From Tannerella sp. (lineage in GTDB: Bacteria > Bacteroidota > Bacteroidia > Bacteroidales > Tannerellaceae): 6,357 nt of DNA. Each line of letters opens with the position of its first letter. The stretch's first letter is position 1. The position numbers were made by a program, and so were the translations under genes. Under the pieces are notes generated by a model, which worked only from the letters and a program-made list of their open reading frames with translations, had not been told where the DNA came from and did not search any database. Below, piece by piece: positions 1 through 5,440 of the stretch. The stretch spans positions 1-6,357 of the forward strand of contig JAITHS010000294.1 of assembly GCA_031279875.1 (NCBI GenBank), given 5' to 3'.

Positions 1-84
1 GATACGGTAGGATTCGCACAGGCGATAGATGTAATATTCCTTGCCTGTTTTCTTGCTGTTTTTATCTATCTTCTTAATAAACAT
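1..84 (-). CDS. Transposase N-terminus, probably IS1634-like (partial, cut by window edge)
   Basis: Read from the ATG at 84-82 toward position 1, the frame is open for 28 codons and leaves the window. It starts MFIKKIDKNSKKTGKEYY and continues with a segment ending RLCESYRI. A basic, lysine-rich start followed by 'K-x-G-K-x-Y/F-x-x-x-R-x-x-E-S-Y-R' is how many IS1634/IS4-superfamily DDE transposases begin. The start is supported by a Bacteroidota-type promoter on the same strand at 119-150, giving a leader of about 27 nt. The DDE catalytic residues would lie outside the window, so the family call rests on 28 residues. It could be another IS4-like group, and completeness cannot be judged. Confidence 0.55.
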   Translation of the reverse strand, partial: MFIKKIDKNSKKTGKEYYIYRLCESYRI

Positions 85-107
85 ATTGTTACGTATTTTT
101 AATTAAT

Positions 108-314
108 ATGTCGCGCTGCAAAGGTACGAATAAAAACCAAAATAAAACAATGTTAACAAATGTTATTCTGGGACTACAAACGACTTTTTCCAAGTTATCA
201 ACAATAGATAATGCTGTATATCAGGCATTTATGAAAAATGGGATCATGCCTGAAACCTTGAAATTAGACTGGGATCGACTGTTTGGATGGGGTAAAAAAG
301 GCAAGTTGGGTTAA
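108..314 (+). CDS. Unrecognised small ORF, doubtful (68 aa; 54 aa from the internal ATG at 150)
   Basis: The frame is open from ATG 108 to TAA 312-314. The ATG at 108 sits inside the oppositely oriented transposase promoter region, so the internal ATG at 150, preceded by an A-rich stretch, would be the better start. The resulting peptide is mixed in composition, ends in a glycine/lysine-rich tail (FGWGKKGKLG) and shows no signal peptide, membrane segment or motif I recognise. No plus-strand TAnnTTTG promoter precedes it. A 7-bp inverted repeat (CAGGCAT 222-228 / ATGCCTG 246-252) lies within it. It may be chance coding in the end region of the insertion sequence. It is listed because it is the only sizeable frame in 85-374. 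Confidence 0.18.
   Translation: MSRCKGTNKNQNKTMLTNVILGLQTTFSKLSTIDNAVYQAFMKNGIMPETLKLDWDRLFGWGKKGKLG
119..150 (-). promoter_or_regulatory. Promoter of the left-edge transposase (-7 TACCTTTG)
   Basis: On the minus strand TACCTTTG (126-119) matches the Bacteroidota primary sigma factor -7 element TAnnTTTG exactly. A TTG at 150-148 lies 21 nt upstream, which fits the -33 element. The surrounding 23 bases (136-114) are identical at 22 positions to the promoter core of the right-hand transposase gene (5502-5524). The predicted transcript starts around 111, shortly before the ATG at 84. Confidence 0.6.
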
Positions 315-374
315 ATCTACTATTTTACTAACTTTTAGCATTTTATTTTTCAGAATCATTCATAATAAAATAAG

Positions 375-443
375 ATGACGGTACCCAAAACCCTTGCAGT
401 GGTTTTAAACCCTGCAAGCGGTTTGGGAGCTTACGTCCGTCAT
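375..443. repeat. Palindromic repeat, copy A (long form)
   Basis: ATGACGG (375-381) and CCGTCAT (437-443) are perfect inverted arms. Inside them CCCAAAACC pairs with GGTTTGGG with one base bulged, and CTTGCAG (393-399) pairs with CTGCAAG (412-418). The left arm and core are shared with the shorter palindrome at 5441-5485, so this is a repeat family rather than a single hairpin. ATAAG lies directly left of the element (370-374) and one base to the right (445-449). That could be a target duplication but is short enough to be chance. No protein is encoded. A MITE- or REP-like non-autonomous element is the likeliest reading. Confidence 0.6.
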
Positions 444-461
444 TATAAGCGTCGCAACCAA

Positions 462-481
462 GTGTCGTCCCATGCGGGACT
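462..481. repeat. GTGTCGTCCC hairpin repeat, copy 1
   Basis: A short hairpin in which GTCCC (467-471) and GGGAC (476-480) pair around a 4-nt loop, preceded by GTGTC. AACCA before it and TGGTT after it may extend the stem. It is nearly identical to the copy at 535-553, differing by one extra base in the loop. Confidence 0.5.
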
Positions 482-534
482 ATGGTTGATATGATGACTG
501 CTCTTACCGGAGACTAAAGTCACCGGTTAATAAA

Positions 535-553
535 GTGTCGTCCCTGCGGGACT
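535..553. repeat. GTGTCGTCCC hairpin repeat, copy 2
   Basis: Second copy of the hairpin: GTCCC (540-544) pairs with GGGAC (548-552) around a 3-nt loop. The matching flank AAG on the left and CT on the right shows that the repeated unit is about 20 bp. It lies immediately left of the terminal arm at 558-568. Confidence 0.5.
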
Positions 554-657
554 GCGTGGTACCGTCATTACCTTTCGTTTGGCGCTATCATTCTTCCTAC
601 CAATGACTTTTTTTGGCTTAACTGCATCATTACGAGGGCGTTAACGAACAGGGCATT

Positions 658-685
658 CGTCATTGCGAGGAATGAAGCAATCCGG
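658..685. repeat. Interspersed repeat of the CGTCATTGCGAGG...GAAGCAATCC type
   Basis: The stretch begins CGTCATTGCGAGG and ends GAAGCAATCCGG, with ATTGC and GCAAT as inverted arms. This matches a very widespread short interspersed palindromic repeat seen in many unrelated bacterial genomes. The copy is short, lacking the longer central part often present. No coding capacity. Confidence 0.55.
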
Positions 686-712
686 AGAAAAACCTGTAAA
701 TCCTGCCTCTCA

Positions 713-753
713 TGCAATCCTGTAATTTCGGCGCACCTGCAATCCTGTAATTT
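713..753. repeat. 16-bp direct repeat, two copies
   Basis: TGCAATCCTGTAATTT occurs at 713-728 and again at 738-753, 25 bp apart start to start. A degenerate relative, CCTGTAAATCCTG, lies at about 692-704. The array ends at the poly-A that forms the terminator tract of the candidate RNA to the right. The function is unknown. It is too short and too few in copies for a CRISPR array. Confidence 0.5.
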
Positions 754-758
754 TGTTC

Positions 759-791
759 AAAAAAAAATCCCGGAACTCACGTTCGGGGATT
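759..791 (-). terminator. Intrinsic terminator of the 759-1041 RNA
   Basis: On the minus strand an 11-bp stem (791-781 with 776-766) with one C-C mismatch and a GTGA loop is followed at once by nine consecutive T (767-759). There is no T tract on the other side, so it works only for minus-strand transcripts. It is the strongest rho-independent terminator in the window. Confidence 0.8.
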
Positions 792-1041
792 CTCAGTAAT
801 GAATAATGAATAACGTTTAGCATTATGCTCTAAGTAAGCGGGTGGATTAATTCCCATACTTACTTGCATAGAAGCCGAAAACCACAGCATCGCTGCCGAT
901 GCCAAGTCAATCGCCCTGTCAGCGCGTATCGAAAAAATCTTTCTTTCGCCGCGCAATCGGCTTTCAACTTTTTGTAATATCAGATTATGAATAAATTTGA
1001 TGTATTTAAGCCAAACTTTTATTCTTTTTCATCCGATAAAC
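759..1041 (-). ncRNA. Candidate structured non-coding RNA with its own promoter and terminator
   Basis: A near-consensus promoter (1047-1078) and a strong terminator (759-791) delimit a transcript of about 280 nt with no normal gene. The 5' end pairs with the 3' region in three blocks: 1032-1028 with 803-799, 1024-1019 with 813-808, and 1016-1010 with 821-815 (one G-U), separated only by small internal loops. Inside are 963-957 with 878-872, 954-950 with 926-922, the hairpin 902-897 with 892-887 (tetraloop GCAG), and 865-859 with 838-832. A closed, multi-branched fold of this kind suits a stable RNA. I do not recognise tmRNA, RNase P, SRP RNA or a canonical 6S RNA in it. The closing helix recalls 6S, but the interior is branched rather than one rod. 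An 83-codon frame without a start codon overlaps it and is discussed in the findings. Confidence 0.5.
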
Positions 1042-1046
1042 AACTG

Positions 1047-1078
1047 CAAAGATACGGACTTTTTTTTTATCTACCAAA
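1047..1078 (-). promoter_or_regulatory. Near-consensus Bacteroidota promoter for the candidate RNA
   Basis: On the minus strand TTTG (1078-1075) is followed after 20 nt by TATCTTTG (1054-1047). Sequence and spacing both agree with the -33/-7 promoter of Bacteroidota. The predicted start lies near 1040. No ordinary gene begins downstream, which is why the downstream transcript is called as an RNA. Confidence 0.7.
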
Positions 1079-1108
1079 TTTTTTCGCACTTTTTTTCAAA
1101 AAAAATCG

Positions 1109-1150
1109 AAAAAAATTTGACTTGCCGCATGAATAAAGGGTTTTGCGACA
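1109..1150 (-). terminator. Weak candidate terminator at the end of the rbfA operon
   Basis: Past the epimerase stop, minus-strand TGTCGC (1150-1145) can pair with GCGGCA (1128-1123, one G-U pair) around a 16-nt loop. A run of seven T (1115-1109) follows after a few bases. Just beyond, 1118-1107 and 1086-1076 form a second, purely A/T-rich inverted repeat. The stems are weak, so termination here is plausible but not clear. The RNA promoter beginning at 1078 overlaps this region. Confidence 0.3.
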
Positions 1151-1161
1151 TAAAAAAAATT

Positions 1162-2145
1162 TTACTTCGTTGAAAAAATTGTCTCAAAAAGCCCTTTTTT
1201 GAGGTCAAACGAAGGAGTGAAACCGAGAATTTCCGACAGCGGTTTGATGTCGCATGACCAGTTTCGCTGACGAATAATTTTAAACTTGTCGGGATTGAGG
1301 GTCGGCGGCTTACGGCGGATACGTCCGACAATCCACGATGCAACACATGAAATATAACACAGCCACAGCGGAAGACGTATTCTGATAACCCTTTTTAGTA
1401 ACAGTAACTCTTTGACAATGAGCGAAAAATCATCGGCGGTATAAACTTTTTCACCGGATACGATAAACGACATATTCCTGACATCCATGTTTTCGAGGGC
1501 AACAAAAGACGCATCTACAAGGTCTTTGACATAGATGAATGTCAGTTTTTGAGACTTCATACCGGCCTGAAAATCAAATCCGCTACGGATACTTTCTATC
1601 TGCATTATATAGTCGCGGTCGCCGGGGCCGTAAACTCCCGTTACATTAAATATAATATAAGGGAACAGGTTTTGATTTTGTAAGTGCCTCTCTGCCAGCA
1701 GTTTGCTCTTGCCATAATGAGTGTCGGGCATTTTTGCGTCTGATACGCTTACAGGCAGTCCGTCTTTTTCATGAATAGGCCCGTAAACACTTAAACTGCT
1801 CATTAACAGAAATTTATCAGGACACATTCCGGATACTGTCAGCGCGTTTGTAAGATTTTTCGTATAATCGGCGTTAACACGATAAAAATCAGCGGTTTTA
1901 AGTGTTTTTGTGAGACCTGCATTATGGATTATATAATCGAACCTGCCCGCCTCCGACAGTTGAGCGGCGAGAGCGGTAACATCCTCATAGTCAAGGTCTA
2001 TAAAACGTATTCTTTCGTCGGCAAAACTTGACGTCATACTTTTTTTGCGTACTCCTGCCCATACCTCATAGCCTCGCTCCAAAGCCCCTTCTACCAAACA
2101 TCGACCGATAAATCCGTTTGCTCCTGTGATAAGTATTTTCTTCAT
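1162..2145 (-). CDS. NAD(P)-dependent epimerase/dehydratase (extended SDR)
   Basis: A 327-residue soluble enzyme of the extended short-chain dehydrogenase/reductase family. The N-terminal Rossmann glycine motif is GANGFIG (residues 8-14). NAG at 75-77, a serine in LMSSLSVYG (114-122), and Tyr144 with Lys148 in YGKSK make a complete active site. VTGVYGPGD (168-176) is the usual following strand/loop. Members act on nucleotide sugars, 3-beta-hydroxysteroids or related carbonyl/hydroxyl substrates; the substrate cannot be read from sequence. A hydrophobic stretch at about 258-274 in the C-terminal substrate domain, followed by RIRRK, could give peripheral membrane contact. Its ATG overlaps the ATPase stop as ATGA (4 nt), so it is translationally coupled and last in the operon. 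Length and motifs show an intact gene. Confidence 0.85.
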   Translation of the reverse strand: MKKILITGANGFIGRCLVEGALERGYEVWAGVRKKSMTSSFADERIRFIDLDYEDVTALAAQLSEAGRFDYIIHNAGLTKTLKTADFYRVNADYTKNLTNALTVSGMCPDKFLLMSSLSVYGPIHEKDGLPVSVSDAKMPDTHYGKSKLLAERHLQNQNLFPYIIFNVTGVYGPGDRDYIMQIESIRSGFDFQAGMKSQKLTFIYVKDLVDASFVALENMDVRNMSFIVSGEKVYTADDFSLIVKELLLLKRVIRIRLPLWLCYISCVASWIVGRIRRKPPTLNPDKFKIIRQRNWSCDIKPLSEILGFTPSFDLKKGLFETIFSTK

Positions 2146-2798
2146 AACGTCTGATTTTGAATGGTTTGGTCTATCTTAACGGTATGCTTCACGAACGGTT
2201 TCAGCAGCCCCACATTATGCGACACAAGCACAATTGCCGATTTGACGCTCCGCACTTCAATAATGTCCCTGAAACGCATCTCGAAATCCTTATCTATGTA
2301 AGTATCAGGCTCATCTAATATCAAAATTTCGGGGTTTGACACTATCGCCCGGCCTAAAAGCGCCCTTTGCAACTGACCGCCCGACAGTTCGCCTATCGCT
2401 CTGGCGGCAAACGGTTCGAGCAACATTTCGGCGAGCGTCTCATCGATGCGCTGCTTCTGTTCACGTGTCAAACGTTTGCAAACGCTGTTTTCGGCGAGCA
2501 AGCCCGATGCTATGACCTCATAAACCGAAATAGGGAAACGTCGGTCTAACGGGTTCATTTGTGGTAACCATCCCATTTTCAGCGCTTTAACAGATTTGCC
2601 GTTTCTGTAAAATGTTACCGTACCGCTATTCGGTTTGAGAAGTCCGAGTATTACTTTGAGCAAAGTTGTTTTGCCGCCGCCGTTCGGACCGGTAATGAAA
2701 AGGAAATCGTTCCGCATTATGTCAAGATTTATTTCCCATATCGCAGGATTGCCGTTATATGACGCCATAACATCCTTTATTTCAATCAGTTTGTCCAT
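2142..2798 (-). CDS. Zn/Mn-type ABC transporter ATP-binding protein (ZnuC-like)
   Basis: A cytoplasmic ABC ATPase of 218 residues, slightly short for the family. All catalytic motifs are present: Walker A GPNGGGKT (37-44), Q-loop Gln80 in GWLPQ, signature LSGGQLQR (138-145), Walker B ILILDEP (158-164) with catalytic Glu163, and the switch histidine in SHN (193-195). The stretch after the Q-loop, DRRFPISVYEVIASG (85-99), is characteristic of ATPases serving ABC-3 metal permeases (ZnuC, MntB and relatives) rather than LolD-type ATPases. Its start lies 17 nt inside the upstream metal-binding-protein frame and its stop overlaps the next start. No ABC-3 permease gene is in the window. The likely role is energising zinc or manganese uptake. 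Metal choice and permease partner are open. Confidence 0.85.
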   Translation of the reverse strand: MDKLIEIKDVMASYNGNPAIWEINLDIMRNDFLFITGPNGGGKTTLLKVILGLLKPNSGTVTFYRNGKSVKALKMGWLPQMNPLDRRFPISVYEVIASGLLAENSVCKRLTREQKQRIDETLAEMLLEPFAARAIGELSGGQLQRALLGRAIVSNPEILILDEPDTYIDKDFEMRFRDIIEVRSVKSAIVLVSHNVGLLKPFVKHTVKIDQTIQNQTL

Positions 2799-4923
2799 TT
2801 TTCGTCAAATTTTTAACGATGAATAAAATTTCATTATACCACTGATAATCAAGGGTATTGATGCTTATAAGTTTTGCTCCTGTCGAGATGGCTATCTGTT
2901 CGGCATATTTGGCGTCAAATTCTTTTTGTACGAAAACGACCCTGACGCCTGCCTCCCGCGAATGCTCTATCAACTGCTTCATCGACGCGGGAGACGGTTC
3001 CTTGCCATCGTCTTCAATGCTTAACTGCCTGAAATCAAACTCTTTAGCAAGATATGTCAAAGCAGGATGATATATCACAAAACTGCGACACGAAAGAGTG
3101 TCCATTAATGCGTGTATAGTGTCCGACAGGGCATCTAATTCTTTGATAAAAGACTGATAATTAGAGTGATAAAAATCCTTGCGTGAAGCGTTCAGCGCAG
3201 AAAACGTTTTGTAAAAATTGTCGGCAATAATTCTTGCGCCGGTCAGCGACGTCCAGATATGCGGGTCGTTGTGGTGTTTATCACAAGCCGTTGAAGGATT
3301 TGAAAGATTTGAAAGATTTTCCGCATGTGCATGGCAGTCAACAAACTGATTATCAAACTGTTCCGACACGTCTGCAATTGTGATTTCGGAATTGTTTTGC
3401 CGCATAGCGGTTGCGATTGCTTTCTCTATCGGCAGCCGACCGATGTGCATAAAAGCGACTGCCTTGCCTACGCGCACCATTTCGCGCGGTGTAGGGTCGT
3501 AAGTTTCCGGCCCCTGACCGGGCGGAACAACTGAAAAGAAACGATAATCATTGCCGGCTATCTTCTCTGCAAAATAACGCAACGGCTCTATTGTAACGGC
3601 GATTTCTTTGATTTCGTCGCTCTTTTGGGCGCCGCTACCCCCACCGCATGATACCGTCGCCGTGCAGGTCAGCACAGCCATTAAAGCCGCAAAACATGTC
3701 GTAGCGAGCCGTTTTTTTGCTATATAGTGAACGGGATACATCACCGCAAGACAGCCCATTACGGTTACGGAAACAAAAACAAGCACTATATCAGTCCATT
3801 CCACTTTTACGGGATAGGCGTCAACAATAAATTCGCCTGCCGACCGACCGAGCCTTATCAGTCCGAAATATTGCTGTATAAAACACAGTATCAGCCCAAT
3901 AACTACTCCAACGGTGGCTCCTGCGACTGAAATCAAACGCCCTTCATAGATGAATATCCTGTTAATCAGTTTGTTATCTGCTCCGAGACCGCGAAGTTTT
4001 TCCACATCCTCTTCTTTTTCTATCATAAGTATTGCTAATGAGCCGAGTACGTTGAAAAGCGCCATGACGAGAATAAAGCAAAGCAGCAAAAACGTTACCC
4101 ATTTCTCTATTTGAACCATCTTAAACGTCGCTTCCTGCTGTTCGTATCTGTCGTTTACTTTAAAACCGTCGCCGAGAATTGCCGTCATCTTCTTTTTGAC
4201 GGAAGATACGGAGGCGTCGGGTTTGAGTTTTATTTCAAGAGCAGAGACTTCGTTTTTGTAATCAAGCATCGACCGCAACAAATCTATCGAAACAAGCATA
4301 AATCGCTCATCATAAACGGCTTGGTTGATATGATAAACGCCGCCCGCAAGTGCGTATTCGACCCTAAAAGACGCCGACGGGTTGGTCATGTTGACGGTTT
4401 CGTTGCGTTTGGGCATATAAATCTCCAACGGGTGCACAAAAGCGGCATTGACGCCGAGCGACGCCGCCAAACCGATGCCGAGAACAGAATAGTTTGTGTC
4501 TCCCTGATTTAGGACAAAAGTCCCGTCGGTAATGACCGAATCTATCATCGTCAAGTCGCGATACGAATCCTCAACGCCCTTAACAGCAGTTATTTCCTGC
4601 CGCTCGCCGTATCTTACAAGCCCGTTTTCCTGCAATGTTTCGGAACACAAAGCAACCTCGTCCAATGCTTTTAGACGCTGCAAGGCGGGGGTGTCGGGGT
4701 TGAAAACTTTGCCTTCAACAGTCGTAATTTTCAACTCCGGATCAAAAGCGCTGAAAAGCGTCGTCGTCAAATCTTCAAAACCGTTGAAAACCGACAGCAA
4801 ACACACCATCGCAACTGTCGCCACAACAATGCCGCACACCGAAACCAACGATATAATGTTGATAGCGTTATGCGATTTTTTCGAGACAAGATACCTGCGC
4901 GCTATGTAGAGTGAAAGGTTCAA
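2782..4923 (-). CDS. Fusion: FtsX/LolC-type ABC permease + ZnuA-type metal-binding lipoprotein
   Basis: One open frame of 713 codons joins two proteins. Residues 1-405 are an FtsX/LolC/E-like permease: first membrane segment about 21-45, a periplasmic MacB-like domain to about 270, then segments near 275-300, 330-350 and 378-398, ending in the basic IAKKR. Residues 406-425 look like a lipoprotein signal hydrophobic core ending TVSC, with Cys426 and a GGGSG linker. Residues 437-713 are a complete ZnuA-like (TroA/SsaA family) domain: GPETYDPTP (471-479), a His-rich loop at 531-551, DPHIW (553-557), and YHPALTYLAKEF (618-629). They also include EDDGKEPS (637-644) and INTLDYQWYNEIL (688-700). The first canonical metal-binding His (pHtyeptP) is Glu here. 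The predicted topology puts the binding domain in the periplasm. The start is TTG, overlapping the rbfA stop as TTGA; no ATG lies nearby. An internal ATG (Met395) could produce the binding protein separately. Confidence 0.8.
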   Translation of the reverse strand: MNLSLYIARRYLVSKKSHNAINIISLVSVCGIVVATVAMVCLLSVFNGFEDLTTTLFSAFDPELKITTVEGKVFNPDTPALQRLKALDEVALCSETLQENGLVRYGERQEITAVKGVEDSYRDLTMIDSVITDGTFVLNQGDTNYSVLGIGLAASLGVNAAFVHPLEIYMPKRNETVNMTNPSASFRVEYALAGGVYHINQAVYDERFMLVSIDLLRSMLDYKNEVSALEIKLKPDASVSSVKKKMTAILGDGFKVNDRYEQQEATFKMVQIEKWVTFLLLCFILVMALFNVLGSLAILMIEKEEDVEKLRGLGADNKLINRIFIYEGRLISVAGATVGVVIGLILCFIQQYFGLIRLGRSAGEFIVDAYPVKVEWTDIVLVFVSVTVMGCLAVMYPVHYIAKKRLATTCFAALMAVLTCTATVSCGGGSGAQKSDEIKEIAVTIEPLRYFAEKIAGNDYRFFSVVPPGQGPETYDPTPREMVRVGKAVAFMHIGRLPIEKAIATAMRQNNSEITIADVSEQFDNQFVDCHAHAENLSNLSNPSTACDKHHNDPHIWTSLTGARIIADNFYKTFSALNASRKDFYHSNYQSFIKELDALSDTIHALMDTLSCRSFVIYHPALTYLAKEFDFRQLSIEDDGKEPSPASMKQLIEHSREAGVRVVFVQKEFDAKYAEQIAISTGAKLISINTLDYQWYNEILFIVKNLTKNGQTD

Positions 4924-5264
4924 GATGTTCCGTTTTTCAGCAATTTATCTATATTATCCACATAATCAAGCGAATCGTCGAGATGAAATATTAATTCCGG
5001 TATTCGCCTCAATTGAGATTTTACTATCTGACCGAGATCATAACGAAGTGTCTTTTTGCTTTTCTCTACCGATTGCATTATCTCGTCTGACTTTATAGAC
5101 GGAAAAATGCTCAAATATACTTTTGCGACACTCAAATCGGGGCTGACGCGCACCTGACTGACCGATACTAAAGTGCCGCGCATCATCGCCGTCTGACGTC
5201 TGAATAACTCACTTAAATCTTTCTGTATCAGACGTTCTATCTTATTCAACCTTGTACTTTCCAT
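4920..5264 (-). CDS. rbfA: Ribosome-binding factor A
   Basis: RbfA is a small KH-fold protein that binds the 30S subunit and helps mature the 5' end of 16S rRNA, with importance at low temperature. The 114-residue product has the family length and pattern. It has an N-terminal helix RLNKIERLIQKDLSELFRR (5-23), then the strand-turn region VSVSQVRVSPDLSVAKVYLS (33-52), where V-S-x-D-L-x-x-A-K-V is the family hallmark. R-x-x-L-G-Q-I-V (74-81) and R-R-I-P-E-L-I-F-H-L-D-D-S (86-98) follow. The ATG at 5264 lies about 17-20 nt behind the predicted transcription start, with an A-rich leader and no clear Shine-Dalgarno sequence. It is first in the operon, and its stop overlaps the permease start by 4 nt (TTGA). 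Confidence 0.93.
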   Translation of the reverse strand: MESTRLNKIERLIQKDLSELFRRQTAMMRGTLVSVSQVRVSPDLSVAKVYLSIFPSIKSDEIMQSVEKSKKTLRYDLGQIVKSQLRRIPELIFHLDDSLDYVDNIDKLLKNGTS

Positions 5265-5288
5265 TGTTTTTTACTTGAATCTATTATG

Positions 5289-5296
5289 TAAAGGTA
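5289..5296 (-). promoter_or_regulatory. -7 element of the rbfA operon promoter
   Basis: The minus strand has TACCTTTA (5296-5289), one base off the TAnnTTTG consensus, within TTATTCGTACCTTTACA. That context matches the other promoters in the window. No clear -33 TTG is at the expected distance. It lies 24 nt upstream of the rbfA ATG and would drive the four-gene operon. Confidence 0.5.
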
Positions 5297-5440
5297 CGAA
5301 TAATTTTTGAGAAAACCTCGAAAAATTGTTTTTTTCTTTGTTTTGCTCCTTCGTCAATCAGTTTGGTTTTAGAACAAACAAAAATTTTCCGTACCTCTGC
5401 GGCATGATAAAAGCAAAAAAGAAGCTCCAAACGATAAGTA

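Larger units (their letters stand above)
375..568. repeat. Composite repeat block bounded by 11-bp inverted repeats
   Basis: ATGACGGTACC at 375-385 is matched by its perfect reverse complement at 558-568, so the whole 194-bp block has terminal inverted repeats. Inside it, after copy A, lie two near-identical small hairpins containing GTGTCGTCCC and GCGGGACT (462-481 and 535-553). Between them is a third hairpin, ACCGGAGACT (506-515) with AGTCACCGGT (518-527), nine of ten positions paired and a 2-nt loop. The block has no coding frame. The layout suggests nested or stacked palindromic elements, or one MITE with internal hairpins. Confidence 0.55.
85..757. other. Gene-poor, repeat-rich region between the transposase fragment and the candidate RNA
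   Basis: Apart from the doubtful small ORF at 108-314, no frame here looks coding. The stretch 315-374 is A/T-rich with nothing recognisable, and 375-568 is the composite palindrome block. The stretch 569-657 shows no clear structure, and 658-753 holds the interspersed repeat and the 16-bp direct repeats. Such stacking of short repeats beside a transposase suggests a spot that has received repeated insertions. Confidence 0.5.

Noticed and set aside
462..553. Possible CRISPR-like array from the repeated GTGTCGTCCC hairpins
   Set aside because: There are only two copies of about 20 bp separated by about 53 bp that itself contains another hairpin, and no cas genes are present.
759..1041. tmRNA, RNase P RNA or SRP RNA as the identity of the candidate RNA
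   Set aside because: No tRNA-like ends with a tag frame, no RNase P conserved core, and no SRP Alu or GGAA-tetraloop domain could be found.
1071..1346. 91-codon minus-strand ORF overlapping the epimerase 3' end
   Set aside because: Out of frame with the epimerase for most of its length. The remainder is low-complexity A/T sequence over the terminator and promoter region.
4111..4512. 133-codon plus-strand ORF
   Set aside because: It lies wholly antisense to the well-supported permease domain, has no promoter, and its arginine-rich composition is what antisense frames of this coding sequence give.
4532..4909. 125-codon plus-strand ORF
   Set aside because: Antisense to the permease N-terminal half, with no recognisable motif and no start context.
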